From NCBI RefSeq assembly GCF_008642375.1, contig NZ_CP029194.1, positions 3,658,001 through 3,722,000 of the forward strand: a stretch of DNA of 64,000 bases. The letters run 5' to 3'. The number at the start of each line of letters is the position of its first letter. Position 1 is the stretch's first letter. A model generated the notes under the pieces. It did not search any database and was not told where the DNA came from. It saw only the letters and a list, made by a program, of their open reading frames with translations. Positions 43,724 through 52,929 of this stretch are shown here, piece by piece. Origin of the DNA: Streptomyces venezuelae. Lineage in GTDB: Bacteria; Actinomycetota; Actinomycetes; Streptomycetales; Streptomycetaceae. Made by a program: the position numbers and the translations under genes.

Positions 43724-44392
43724 TCAGAGGCTGCGGGCGGTGATGTCGCCGTACGCGGTGGTGGCCTGGATGTTCAGGCCGGCCTTGGCGCCCTCGCTGT
43801 TGCGGAGGGTGTTGCTGATGCGGCCGTAGGAGGTGCCGGCGTCGAGGGTGGCGGAGACACCGTGCGCGGCGCCGATCTCCAGGTCACCGGACTCGGTGCG
43901 CAGGACGACCGTGCCGCCGTGGGCCTCGGTGATACGGATGTCGCCCTGCTGGGTGCTGAGTTCGGCGGCGCCGCCCAGGCGGCCGACGGTGATGTCACCG
44001 GCCTGGAGGGTGAGGCGGGCGGCGGCGGTCTCGTCGAGCTTGACCGTGCCCTGCGCGCTCTCGAAGGTGACGTCTCCGAGGCGTCCGACTCCGTGGAGTT
44101 CGGCGGCGGCCGTCTTCGCCTCGACGCGGGAGCCGGCGGGGAGCTGGACCGTGACCTCGACCGAGCCGGAGTTGCCGAGGATCCGGTTCCCGGCCTCGGC
44201 GGCCTCGATCCGCAGGACACCGTCGGCGTGGGCGACGGCGACCTGCCCGGCGGCCTTCACGTCGCGGACGTTCGAGGCGTTCGCCGGGAGGACCTCGACC
44301 GTGGCGTCGGCCCGGTCGGCGGCGATGAACCGGACCAGACCCGCGGGGACGTTCAGGACGACGGTGATCGGGGCGGTGGTGGGGAACTGCAT
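43724..44392 (-). CDS. DUF4097 beta-helix-type protein
   Basis: 222 residues of regular short beta-strand repeats (GDITVGRLGG, GDIRITEAHGG, GDLEIGAAHG, YGDITARS), the DUF4097 pattern. No signal peptide. Function unknown; such proteins often accompany stress-responsive membrane systems. ATG 44392 has AAGGAG 7 nt upstream. The promoter region (TTGCGG-17-TAGCGT) carries inverted repeats. Confidence 0.82.
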   Translation of the reverse strand: MQFPTTAPITVVLNVPAGLVRFIAADRADATVEVLPANASNVRDVKAAGQVAVAHADGVLRIEAAEAGNRILGNSGSVEVTVQLPAGSRVEAKTAAAELHGVGRLGDVTFESAQGTVKLDETAAARLTLQAGDITVGRLGGAAELSTQQGDIRITEAHGGTVVLRTESGDLEIGAAHGVSATLDAGTSYGRISNTLRNSEGAKAGLNIQATTAYGDITARSL

Positions 44393-44459
44393 GACGTACT
44401 CCTTGGGTTCTTGCTTTCGCGGCTCTCGGACTCTTGCCCGCGCCGTTTCTGACAAGAGA

Positions 44460-44592
44460 AACGCTACGTTGCGTTCATAGTTCCCGCAACAATCCCCCAG
44501 CCCCAAATCCCCATTCATGCAGGTCAAGGCAGGAATTTCATTGCAACCATCATGTGAGCTAACGCAACAAGCTTCCCTCGCTCATTGCAATG
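44460..44592. promoter_or_regulatory. Operator-rich region between DUF4097 and the kinase gene
   Basis: Inverted repeats AACGC-N6-GCGTT (44460-44475) and GTTGCG-N11-CGCAAC (44468-44490) overlap the predicted -35 TTGCGG and -10 TAGCGT of the DUF4097 gene. Further GCAAC/GCAAT copies lie near 44543, 44564 and in the palindrome CATTGCAATG (44583-44592). The rest of the ~320-bp gap has no credible gene. Confidence 0.5.
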
Positions 44593-44713
44593 ACATGTCG
44601 ATGAACGCGCTGCGGGTACGCCACCCGTCGCCCAGTCGCCGCTCAACCACCCCACCGAAAGCGGCACTTGGACTCCGTACAGATGTGAATCACCCTCAGC
44701 TAATGTGTGGCCC

Positions 44714-46726
44714 ATGCAGGGGGAACTGGAAGACCACTCTGGTTTGGGCAGTCTGAACGGCAGCGGAGCCATGCCACTCGAGGCGGGAGACCCCCGCCGG
44801 ATCGGGGCCTTCAGGCTCCTCGGCGTGCTGGGCTCCGGAGGTATGGGGCGGGTCTATCTCGGCGCCGTACCAGGGAAGTTCGCGGCGGTGAAGCGGGTCC
44901 TTCCGATACTCGCCGAGGACGCCGACTTCCTGAGCCACTTCGGGCACGAGCTCGACAACCTGGCCCGACTGCCCGGCGGGGCCAACACGAAGCTCCTCGC
45001 GAGCGACCGCACGGCCAAACCGCCGTGGTTCGCCACCGAGTTCATCCCGGGCATCACCCTCAACGAGGCCGTACGGCTGCACGGCGGCCCGCTGCCCCCG
45101 GAGTCCCTGTGGCGGCTCCTGCGGGATGCGGCGGCCGGGCTGAAGGTCGTGCACGGCGCCGACATGGTGCACCGCGACCTCAAGCCGTCCAACGTCATGC
45201 TGACCGACGGCGGCCTCTCCCTCATCGACTTCGGCGTGGCCCGCGCCGCCGACCAGAGCCGGCTCACCAGGACCGGCATGGTCATCGGCACCCCCGCCTA
45301 CATGGCCCCCGAGCAGGCCGTCGCCGACCGGCAACTCACCGGCGCCGCCGATGTGTTCGCGCTCGGGAGCCTGGTCCTGTACGCGGCGAACGGGCGGCCC
45401 CCGTTCGGTGACGGCTCCGGCCCCGGCCTCCTCTACCGCGTCGTCCACGGCGAGCCCGACTTCGGGAAGCTCACCGAGACCGACCCCGAGCTCGCCGCGC
45501 TCGTCCGGACCTGCTTCGCCAAGGACCCCGCGGACCGGCCGACCGCCGCCGAGCTCGTCGAGCGGGCCGGCGAGAAGGCCGCCGGGACCGCGTGGCCCGC
45601 CGCCGTCGCCGAACGGATAGGCGAGCGCGCGGCCTTCGCCGCCGGGGCGCCCACCGCCGAGCACCTGGCGGAGCTGGAGCGCGTCGAGCCGGCCCAGGAC
45701 GTGGCGACCGCCTCGCTCACGCCGCAGGGCGGGAAGGAGCCGGCCACCGCCGCCCCCGATCCCGTCGCGATCACCGGGGCGGCGGCCCCGGGCTCCGAGC
45801 GGGTCCGGCGGAATCGATTCGTCATGCTGGCCGTGCCCGTCGTCGTGGCGACCGGCACCACCCTGACCGTCGCCCTCGGCCCGTACGAGATCGGCCGCCT
45901 CGGCGCGGCCCCCGGCTCCTCGGGCTCGCCCTCCGCCGTCGCCTCGCAGCCGGCGCCCGGCCATCCCGCGCCCGTACCCTCCTCGTCCTCCGCCTCCGCG
46001 AAGCCGGGCACCTCCACGTCCCCGTCCGCCTCCGCCTCCTCGGGTCCGTCCTCCGCGCCTCCGGGCGGGTCCACGGCGGCCCCGCCGCCCGGCACGGCCG
46101 GTGCGGGCGGCGGTGGCGGTGGCGGGACCACGCCCGGCGACGGGAACGGGTCAGGAAGCGGTTCGACGACCGGCCCGGACGGCGGAGGATCCACCACGAC
46201 CAGCCCCGGCGGCGGAGGTGGCGGCGGGACGAAGACCACACAGCCGCCCGCGCCGCAGCCCTCACGGACGACCACCCGGCCCGCTCCCCCGCCGTCCACC
46301 GGCGGCGGCTCGTCGCCCTCGGGGACGTACTCCGTCGAGAACGTCTCCAGCGGAGAGTGCCTGTCCGAGAGCAACCCCGGGTGGGGCGGCACCATGGTCA
46401 ACACCGCCCCGTGCGGCACCCCGCCCAGCAGCGGCACCATCTCCTACTCCTGGACCTACTCGTCCATGGGGAACGGCACCTTCCGGCTGGTCAACAAGAA
46501 GTCCGGCAAGTGCCTCCAGCCTGGCGGGACACCCGGTTTCACCGCCACTGCCTGCAACGGCTCCAGCCTCCAGTCGTGGACCATCGGCACCAAGACGTCC
46601 AGCGGTCACACCATCAAGAACGTGAACAGCGGCGAGTGCATGATCCCCGGCCCGCCGTTCCTGATGATGTACACCTGCAACCCGAACGACCGGAGCCACC
46701 TCTGGCGGAACGTCTCCCCGGTCTGA
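44714..46726 (+). CDS. Receptor-like Ser/Thr protein kinase with beta-trefoil-like ectodomain
   Basis: 670 residues. N-terminal kinase domain: glycine loop GSGGMG from 40, K60, HRD 153-155, D172 of DFG, and GTPAYMAPE for the activation segment. A single membrane helix lies at about 369-388. A long Ser/Gly/Pro/Thr-rich linker (about 400-545) leads to a ricin-type, Cys-containing domain (SGECLSE, SGKCLQP, SGECMIP repeats), outside the cell. It probably senses a carbohydrate or wall ligand. I chose ATG 44714; GTG 44705 is possible. TAATGT 7 nt upstream suggests a leaderless start. Confidence 0.88.
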   Translation: MQGELEDHSGLGSLNGSGAMPLEAGDPRRIGAFRLLGVLGSGGMGRVYLGAVPGKFAAVKRVLPILAEDADFLSHFGHELDNLARLPGGANTKLLASDRTAKPPWFATEFIPGITLNEAVRLHGGPLPPESLWRLLRDAAAGLKVVHGADMVHRDLKPSNVMLTDGGLSLIDFGVARAADQSRLTRTGMVIGTPAYMAPEQAVADRQLTGAADVFALGSLVLYAANGRPPFGDGSGPGLLYRVVHGEPDFGKLTETDPELAALVRTCFAKDPADRPTAAELVERAGEKAAGTAWPAAVAERIGERAAFAAGAPTAEHLAELERVEPAQDVATASLTPQGGKEPATAAPDPVAITGAAAPGSERVRRNRFVMLAVPVVVATGTTLTVALGPYEIGRLGAAPGSSGSPSAVASQPAPGHPAPVPSSSSASAKPGTSTSPSASASSGPSSAPPGGSTAAPPPGTAGAGGGGGGGTTPGDGNGSGSGSTTGPDGGGSTTTSPGGGGGGGTKTTQPPAPQPSRTTTRPAPPPSTGGGSSPSGTYSVENVSSGECLSESNPGWGGTMVNTAPCGTPPSSGTISYSWTYSSMGNGTFRLVNKKSGKCLQPGGTPGFTATACNGSSLQSWTIGTKTSSGHTIKNVNSGECMIPGPPFLMMYTCNPNDRSHLWRNVSPV

Positions 46727-46786
46727 CCGCCGTCTCCGAACCGCACGTCCGAACCGCCCATCCAGACCTCTCGTCCGAACCGCGCG

Positions 46787-47185
46787 TCAGGAGCCGGTCG
46801 TGAAGACCGGCACCGCCACCTCCCCCTCCGCCCGGAAGGCGACCCGCAGCTCCATGCCGATCCGGAGGTCCGCCTCCGGGACGTCCACGACCTCCGTCAT
46901 CATCCGCGGGCCCTCCGCGAGGTCGACGACGGCGGCGACGTACGGGACGCGCTCGCCGAAGGGCGGGAGGTCGTTCCGGTGGACGACCGACCAGGTGTAG
47001 AGCGTGGCGCGGCCGCTCGCCCGCTCCCAGCCGACGTCCTCGCTCCAGCAGTGGGGGCAGAACTCGCGCGGGTAGTGGTGGGTCCGGTCGCAGGCCGCGC
47101 AGTGGCGCAGCAGGAGGCGGCCCTCGGCTGCGGCGTCCCAGTACGGGCGGGTGAAGGCGTCGATGTCGGGGTCGGCTGCCGTCAT
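46787..47185 (-). CDS. DUF35-type Zn-ribbon/OB-fold protein
   Basis: 132 residues. The rubredoxin-like zinc ribbon is CAAC and CPHC near residues 30-45, followed by an OB-fold. Such proteins bind thiolases or acyl-CoA enzymes in fatty-acid- and sterol-like degradation. No thiolase is adjacent here. ATG 47185 overlaps the DoxX stop (TGATG), so it is in that operon and under the CTGAC-N5-GTCAG operator. Confidence 0.85.
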   Translation of the reverse strand: MTAADPDIDAFTRPYWDAAAEGRLLLRHCAACDRTHHYPREFCPHCWSEDVGWERASGRATLYTWSVVHRNDLPPFGERVPYVAAVVDLAEGPRMMTEVVDVPEADLRIGMELRVAFRAEGEVAVPVFTTGS

Positions 47186-47658
47186 CAGAAGAGTCCGATC
47201 GCATGGTCGAGGGACCAGGTCTGCCAGGACATCGCGAGGAGCGCGACCAGGGAGATCAGCGCCATCATCGCGTTCTGCCCCTGCTCGGCCCAGTCGTGGA
47301 TCATCAGGACGAGGTAGAGGAGGTTGAGGAGGAGGCCGCCGACGAGGGCGACCGGGGTGAGGAAGCCGACGACCAGGCCGAGGCCGAGGGCCAGTTCGGC
47401 GTAGACGACGACGTAGGCCATGACCTTGGGCCGGGGGGCGACGACGGCGTCGAAGCCCTTCTTCACCTGCGGCCACCTGTGCTTGGCGGCGACGTCGGCG
47501 GCCCAGGCGATGCCGGTGCCGCGCTCGAACCAGCCCTTTCTGTCCTTGTGCCGCCAGCTCTCCAGCCACCACAGGCCGAGGCCGATGCGGAGGACGGCGA
47601 GCCATTCGGCGCCGGTGAGCCAGACGGTCTGCATGCGCGCCCCCACGAGCTGAGTCAT
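47185..47658 (-). CDS. DoxX-family membrane protein
   Basis: 157 residues with four hydrophobic helices and the family N-terminal block LRIGLGLWWLESW. DoxX proteins are small quinone/redox-linked membrane proteins; the role here is unknown. ATG 47658 is 5 nt from a palindromic operator and has no ribosome site, so the message may be leaderless. Confidence 0.82.
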   Translation of the reverse strand: MTQLVGARMQTVWLTGAEWLAVLRIGLGLWWLESWRHKDRKGWFERGTGIAWAADVAAKHRWPQVKKGFDAVVAPRPKVMAYVVVYAELALGLGLVVGFLTPVALVGGLLLNLLYLVLMIHDWAEQGQNAMMALISLVALLAMSWQTWSLDHAIGLF

Positions 47659-47663
47659 CGGAT

Positions 47664-47678
47664 CTGACGGTACGTCAG
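47664..47678. promoter_or_regulatory. Operator CTGAC-N5-GTCAG before DoxX/DUF35
   Basis: CTGACGGTACGTCAG, 5 nt from the DoxX start. The same form occurs at 50622, 50646 and 55486. Typical TetR-type palindrome. Confidence 0.65.
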
Positions 47679-47762
47679 TTCAGCGCAGGGCGGGCCGGTC
47701 GCGCAAGAGGCCGGCGGGCGTGACCGATTCGCAACCGAAATCCCTCTTGGTCGAGACCCACT

Positions 47763-47774
47763 ACGTGTACACGT
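47763..47774. promoter_or_regulatory. Palindrome ACGTGTACACGT before the flavin monooxygenase
   Basis: Perfect 12-bp palindrome just upstream of a possible -10 (TACGCT, 47778-47783), itself 8 nt from ATG 47792. Likely repressor site. Confidence 0.5.
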
Positions 47775-47791
47775 CATTACGCTCAGCATTC

Positions 47792-48967
47792 ATGGCCACC
47801 ACCCCCCAGCAGTCTCCCGCTCACCCCGTGTACGTCATCGGCGGCGGCCCCGGCGGGCTCGCCGTCGCCGCCTCCCTGCGCGAGCGCGGAGTACGGGCCG
47901 TCGTCCTGGAGAAGTCCGACGCCGTCGGCGCCTCCTGGCGCACCCACTACGACCGGCTGCGGCTCCACACCACCCGGCGCCTCTCCGGCCTCCCCGGCCT
48001 GCGGATACCCCGCTCCTTCGGACGCTGGGTCGCCCGCGCCGACGTCGTGCGGTACCTGGAGAAGTACGCGGAGAAGCACGAGCTGGAGATCGTGACGGGC
48101 GTCGAGGTCTTCCGTGTCGACCGGGCGGGCGCCGAGTGGGTCCTGCACGCGACCGGCGGGCGCCGGCTCACCGGGAGCGCCGTGGTCGTGGCCACCGGCT
48201 ACAACCACACCCCGCGCCTGCCGGAGTGGCCCGGCCTCGACGCGTACGAGGGCGAGCTGAGCCACGCCCGCGAGTACCGCAACCCGAAGCCGTACGCCGG
48301 GAAGGACGTCCTCGTCGTGGGCGTCGGGAACACCGGGGCCGAGATCGCCGCCGACCTCGCCGAGGGCGGTGCCGGGCGCGTACGGCTCGCGGTGCGGACC
48401 GTCCCGCACATCGTGCGGCGCACGACCCTCGGCTGGCCCGCCCAGCGCAGCGGCATCCTGGTGCGGCGCCTGCCGGTGTCCGTGGTCGACCGGATGGGCG
48501 AGGTGATCGGCCGCTGCTTCCTGCCGGACCTGTCGGCGCACGGGCTGCCCCGCCCCGAGAAGGGCCTCGCCACCCGCCAGCGGGAGGGCGCGGTCCCGGT
48601 GCAGGACGTGGGTCTCATCGAGGCCGTACGGGCCGGGAAGGTCGAGGTCGTCGCCGCCGTCGAGGGCTTCGAGCACGGCGAGGTGCTCCTCGCGGACGGC
48701 ACCCGGATCGCCCCGGACGCGGTGATCGCGGCGACCGGCTACCGGCGCGCCCTGGAGCCCCTCCTCGGACACCTGGACGGGGTGCTCGACGGGAACGGAC
48801 GCCCGGCGGTGCACGGGGCGCGCTGCCCGCGCGAGGCGCCGGGCCTGTACTTCACCGGCTTCACGAACCCGATCAGCGGGATGCTGCGCGAGCTGGCGAT
48901 CGACGCGGAGAAGATCGCGCGGAGGATCGCGCGCGGGGCCGCGCGAAAGGCCGCCCGGGGGCGGTAG
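47792..48967 (+). CDS. Flavin-containing monooxygenase-type oxidoreductase
   Basis: 391 residues. It has two dinucleotide sites: GGGPGG for FAD near the N-terminus and GVGNTG for NAD(P) near the middle. An ATGY motif (VVATGYNHTP) is typical of FMO/Baeyer-Villiger-like enzymes, with a second near the C-terminus (AATGYRR). Substrate unknown. ATG 47792 begins the FAD domain; the frame is open 24 codons upstream. Confidence 0.85.
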   Translation: MATTPQQSPAHPVYVIGGGPGGLAVAASLRERGVRAVVLEKSDAVGASWRTHYDRLRLHTTRRLSGLPGLRIPRSFGRWVARADVVRYLEKYAEKHELEIVTGVEVFRVDRAGAEWVLHATGGRRLTGSAVVVATGYNHTPRLPEWPGLDAYEGELSHAREYRNPKPYAGKDVLVVGVGNTGAEIAADLAEGGAGRVRLAVRTVPHIVRRTTLGWPAQRSGILVRRLPVSVVDRMGEVIGRCFLPDLSAHGLPRPEKGLATRQREGAVPVQDVGLIEAVRAGKVEVVAAVEGFEHGEVLLADGTRIAPDAVIAATGYRRALEPLLGHLDGVLDGNGRPAVHGARCPREAPGLYFTGFTNPISGMLRELAIDAEKIARRIARGAARKAARGR

Positions 48968-48968
48968 A

Positions 48969-48981
48969 AGCCGCTGCGGCT
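48969..48981 (+). terminator. Short hairpin after the monooxygenase
   Basis: AGCCGCTGCGGCT, a small self-complementary stem directly after the stop, then TTCCCCCCC. Weak candidate. Confidence 0.4.
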
Positions 48982-49076
48982 TTCCCCCCCTTGCGGTATC
49001 GGCAAGTTCTGTGGCCATCTGCCGTCGCGCGGGCCGAGCCTTGTCGGGCACAGTTCCCGGACATCAGGGGTGGACC

Positions 49077-50540
49077 ATGACCGCGACGCCGCCGACACAC
49101 GCCGATCAGCCCGATCAGCCTGTTCGATCCGATCAGCCTGTTCGATCCACCCAGCCTGTTCGGCCCGCTCAACCCGCTCAACCCGTGCTGAGCAAGCGCA
49201 GACGCTGGACGGTGCTGGCCGTCTGCTGCCTCAGCATGTTCCTGGTGGGCCTGGACACCACCATCGTCAATGTGGGCCTGCCGGCCATCGGGCGCGGCCT
49301 GGACGTCGGCACGCGCGGTCTCGAATGGATCGTGGACGCCTACACCCTCGTGCTGGCCGGTCTCCTGATCTCCTCCGGCGCGCTGGCGGACCGCTTCGGG
49401 CGCCGCCGGGTCTTCCAGTGCGGGCTGGCCGTGTTCGGTGTGGCCTCGCTGCTCTGCGCGCTCGCCCCGACGGCGGGCACCCTCGTCACGGGTCGCGCCC
49501 TGCAGGGCGTCGGCGCCTCGATGCTCAGCCCTGTGGCGCTCGCGATCGTGGTGAACGCGATGCCGGACCCGAAGGAGCGGGCGCAGGCGATCGGCGTCTG
49601 GGCATCGGTGTTCGGACTGAGCATGGCCGCCGGCCCCCTCACGGGCGGCGCACTGCTCGCGGGGCTCGACTGGCGGGCGCTGTTCTGGATCAACGCGCCC
49701 GTGATCGTGGCCGCTCTGGTGCTCAGCGCGGTCTTCGTGCCGGAGTCCCGGGCCCCGCGCGCCCGGCGGCTCGACCTGCCCGGCCAGCTCCTGCTGACCG
49801 TCGTCCTCGCGGTCGTGGTCGGCATCCTCATCGAGGGACCGCGCATCGGCTGGACGTCGCCCGCGGCGCTCGCGGGATACGCGGGGGCCGCGGCGACGGC
49901 CGCATTCGTGTGGGCCGAGTCCCGGCGGCCCGAACCCCTGATGGACCTGCGGCTCTTCGGGCGCCCCGTCTTCAGCGGTGCCGTCGTCGGCGCGGTGGCC
50001 GTCTTCGTCGCCCTGAACGTGACGCTGCTGCTGAACACCCTGTACCTCCAGCACACCCGGGGCTGGTCGCCGCTGGCCGCCGGTGCGGCGACCTTGCCGC
50101 TGGCCGTCGGCGCGACCGTCTGCGCCCCCTGGTCCGGCCGCATGGTCGGCCGTACGGGACCGCGGCTGCCGCTGTCCCTCGCCGGCGGTTTCCTGACGGC
50201 CGGCGGGCTCTGCCTGGTCGGGCTCACCCCGCACACGAGCGTGCTCCTGCTGCTCGCCGCGCTCTCGCTCATCGGCATCGGGTTCGGCTTCGCCAACGCC
50301 CCGATCACCAACACGGCGGTCAACGGCCTGCCGCCCGCCCGCGCCGGTGTGGCCGGGGCGATCACCTCCACGGCGCGGCAGCTCGGCGCCGCCCTGGGCA
50401 TCGCGCTCGCCGGGGGCCTGGTCGCGACCGCCGCCCCGGCGGGGCTCGCGGAGGCGTCGCGTCCGGGCTGGATCCTGGTCGCCGTCTGTGGCGTACTGCT
50501 CCTCGTCGTCGCGCACGCGTCGCAGCCGAAGAAGGCCTAG
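49077..50540 (+). CDS. DHA2-type MFS drug transporter
   Basis: 487 residues, 14 predicted membrane helices, EmrB/QacA class. It has the first-helix motif LDTTIVNVGLPAI and the cytoplasmic loop GALADRFGRRRVF. The N-terminal ~40 residues are an odd, repetitive tail (QPV units). ATG 49077 has a weak GGGTGG upstream. Substrate unknown. Confidence 0.9.
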   Translation: MTATPPTHADQPDQPVRSDQPVRSTQPVRPAQPAQPVLSKRRRWTVLAVCCLSMFLVGLDTTIVNVGLPAIGRGLDVGTRGLEWIVDAYTLVLAGLLISSGALADRFGRRRVFQCGLAVFGVASLLCALAPTAGTLVTGRALQGVGASMLSPVALAIVVNAMPDPKERAQAIGVWASVFGLSMAAGPLTGGALLAGLDWRALFWINAPVIVAALVLSAVFVPESRAPRARRLDLPGQLLLTVVLAVVVGILIEGPRIGWTSPAALAGYAGAAATAAFVWAESRRPEPLMDLRLFGRPVFSGAVVGAVAVFVALNVTLLLNTLYLQHTRGWSPLAAGAATLPLAVGATVCAPWSGRMVGRTGPRLPLSLAGGFLTAGGLCLVGLTPHTSVLLLLAALSLIGIGFGFANAPITNTAVNGLPPARAGVAGAITSTARQLGAALGIALAGGLVATAAPAGLAEASRPGWILVAVCGVLLLVVAHASQPKKA

Positions 50541-50621
50541 GGGGTGGGACCCGGAAGCTCGGGGACGTCCCGAACTTCCACCCCCGCACATTCCCGAACA
50601 TCCACCCCCGCACAACCATTC

Positions 50622-50660
50622 CTGACTGAGCGTCAGTTCGCTAATCTGACTGTGCGTCAG
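50622..50660. promoter_or_regulatory. Two operators before the acyl-CoA synthetase operon
   Basis: CTGACTGAGCGTCAG (50622-50636) and CTGACTGTGCGTCAG (50646-50660) lie 24 bp apart, centre to centre. The start codon is 35 bp further. Confidence 0.7.
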
Positions 50661-50694
50661 GTCAATGGTCATGGGCGGAAGGTGGAGCGGAACG

Positions 50695-52917
50695 ATGCTT
50701 GGATCGACTCACGGCACCTTCACCACCGATCTCCGCGCCCGCGTGGTCGCCTGCGGGGAGGAGCCCACCGGCGTCGTGCACGGCTTCACCGCCGCCCCCG
50801 GCGACCAGGACGTCAGTGGACGCCCGCTGCACGCCCCCGTACCCGACCTCGACCGGTTCTTCCGGCCCGGGTCCGTCGCCGTCGTCGGCGCCTCCGACAC
50901 CGAGGGCCGCCCCAACACCGGCATCACCCGGCAGCTGCTCGCCTGGGCCGAGCGGGTCGGCGCCCGGCTCGTGCCCGTGCACCCGACCCGTACGAGCGTC
51001 TTCGGGATCGACTGCGTATCCTCCGTCGGCGCGCTCGCCGAACCCGTCGACCTCGCCGTCCTCCTCGTCGCCGACCCGCTCCCCGTCATCGAGGAACTCG
51101 CCGACACGAAGGTGCGGTTCGCGGTCGCCTTCGCCTCCGGCTTCGCCGAGACCGGCGAGGCGGGCGCCGCCGCGCAGGAACGTCTCGCCGCCGCCGTACG
51201 CCGCTCGGGGCTCCGGCTCCTCGGTCCCAACACCAACCTCAACGCCTTCGAGCGCTTCCGCGAGGACCTCGAAGGCCCGGCCGTCGCCCTCATCACCCAG
51301 TCCGGCCACCAGGGGCGGCCCGTCTTCACCCTCCAGGAGCTCGGCGTCCGGCTCTCCCACTGGGCGCCCACCGGAAACGAAGCCGACCTGGAGACCTCCG
51401 ACTTCATCTCGTACTTCGCCGGACTGCCCGAGGTCGGCGCCATCGCCTGCTACGTCGAAGGTCTCAAGGACGGCCGCTCCTTCCTCCTCGCCGCCGACCG
51501 GGCCGCGCGCCAGGGCGTCCCCGTCGTCGCCGTGAAGGTCGGCCGCACCGAGACCGGGGCCCGCACCGCCGCCTCCCACACCGGCAAGCTCACCGGCGCC
51601 GACCAGGTCGTCGACGCGGCCATGCGCCAGTACGGGGTGATCCGGGTCGACGGGCTCGACCAGCTCCAGGACACCGCGACCCTGCTCGCCCGCGCCCGCA
51701 GGCCGCAGGCCGACGGCGTCGTCGTCTACTCGATCTCCGGCGGTACGGGCGCCCACTTCGCCGACCTGGCGACGGCGGCGGGTCTCGAACTCCCCACGCT
51801 CCCGCAGGCCAAGCAGGACGAACTGCACCAGTGGATCCCGGAGTACCTGAGCGTCTCGAACCCCGTCGACAACGGCGGGCACCCGGTGGGCGACTGGCGC
51901 GGCCGGAAGATCATCGACGCGATCCTCGCCGACCCCTCCGTCGGCGTCCTCATCTGTCCGATCACCGGCCCCTTCCCGCCCATGAGCGACAAGCTCGCGC
52001 AGGACCTGGTCGACGCCGCCGAGGCCACGGACAAGCTGGTGTGCGTGGTGTGGGGCTCGCCGGTCGGGACGGAGGAGGCGTACCGCACGACCCTCCTCGG
52101 CTCCTCGCGCGTCGCCACCTTCCGGACGTTCGGCAACTGCATCGGGGCCGTGAAGGCCTATCTCGACCACCACCGCTTCACCGTCGGCTACCGCTCCCCC
52201 TTCGACGAGGCCCCCCGCACCCCCTCCCCCTCCTTCCGCAAGGCGCAGGCCCTCATGCGGCCGGGCCGGCGGCTCAGCGAGCACGCGGCGAAGCAGCTGC
52301 TGCGGGCGTACGGGATACGGGTGCCGCGCGAGCAGCTCGTGACGAGCGCGGCGGCGGCGGTCCGGGCGGCGGGGCTCGTCGGCTACCCGGTGGTGATGAA
52401 GGCCTCGGGCGCGCAGCTCGCGCACAAGACGGAGCTGGGGCTCGTGAAGGTCGGGCTGACCTCGGCGAGCCAGGTGCGGGACGCGTACCGCGAGCTCACG
52501 GACATCGCGCGGTACGAGTCGATCGACCTCGACGGCATCCTCGTCTGTCAGATGGTCGGGCGCGGGGTCGAGATGGTGGTGGGCGTGACGCGGGACGAAC
52601 TCTTCGGCCCGACCGTGACCGTCGGCTTCGGCGGGGTCCTGGTCGAGGTCCTGAACGACACGGCCGTCCGGGTCCCGCCGTTCGGCGAACGCGAGGCCCG
52701 GTCCATGCTCGCGGAGCTGCGCGGGCGGGCGCTCCTGGAGGGCGTACGGGGCGCTCCGCCGGCCGACGTCGACGCGCTGGTCGAGGTCGTGCTGCGGGTG
52801 CAGCGGATGGCCCTCGAACTCGACGGCGACCTCGCCGAACTGGACATCAACCCGCTGATGGTGCTGCCGCGCGGGCAGGGTGCGGTGGCCCTGGACGCGC
52901 TCGCGGTCTGCCGATAA
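50695..52917 (+). CDS. ADP-forming acyl-CoA synthetase (acetate-CoA ligase family)
   Basis: 740 residues. N-terminal CoA-binding domain (SVAVVGASDTEGRPN, about 55-150), a succinyl-CoA-ligase-like middle (SGHQGRPVFT, TGNEADLE), and a C-terminal ATP-grasp (VMKASGAQLAHKTELGLV, DINPLMVLP). It makes an acyl-CoA from an acid; the acid is not known. ATG 50695 has GGAG 8 nt upstream. The enoyl-CoA hydratase-like gene follows after 12 bp. Confidence 0.88.
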   Translation: MLGSTHGTFTTDLRARVVACGEEPTGVVHGFTAAPGDQDVSGRPLHAPVPDLDRFFRPGSVAVVGASDTEGRPNTGITRQLLAWAERVGARLVPVHPTRTSVFGIDCVSSVGALAEPVDLAVLLVADPLPVIEELADTKVRFAVAFASGFAETGEAGAAAQERLAAAVRRSGLRLLGPNTNLNAFERFREDLEGPAVALITQSGHQGRPVFTLQELGVRLSHWAPTGNEADLETSDFISYFAGLPEVGAIACYVEGLKDGRSFLLAADRAARQGVPVVAVKVGRTETGARTAASHTGKLTGADQVVDAAMRQYGVIRVDGLDQLQDTATLLARARRPQADGVVVYSISGGTGAHFADLATAAGLELPTLPQAKQDELHQWIPEYLSVSNPVDNGGHPVGDWRGRKIIDAILADPSVGVLICPITGPFPPMSDKLAQDLVDAAEATDKLVCVVWGSPVGTEEAYRTTLLGSSRVATFRTFGNCIGAVKAYLDHHRFTVGYRSPFDEAPRTPSPSFRKAQALMRPGRRLSEHAAKQLLRAYGIRVPREQLVTSAAAAVRAAGLVGYPVVMKASGAQLAHKTELGLVKVGLTSASQVRDAYRELTDIARYESIDLDGILVCQMVGRGVEMVVGVTRDELFGPTVTVGFGGVLVEVLNDTAVRVPPFGEREARSMLAELRGRALLEGVRGAPPADVDALVEVVLRVQRMALELDGDLAELDINPLMVLPRGQGAVALDALAVCR

Positions 52918-52929
52918 GGAGCTTCTTCC

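Noticed and set aside
44517..44772. Open frames of about 80 codons on both strands in the DUF4097/kinase gap
   Set aside because: Neither has a ribosome site or family match, and the region is full of inverted repeats; regulatory DNA is the better reading.
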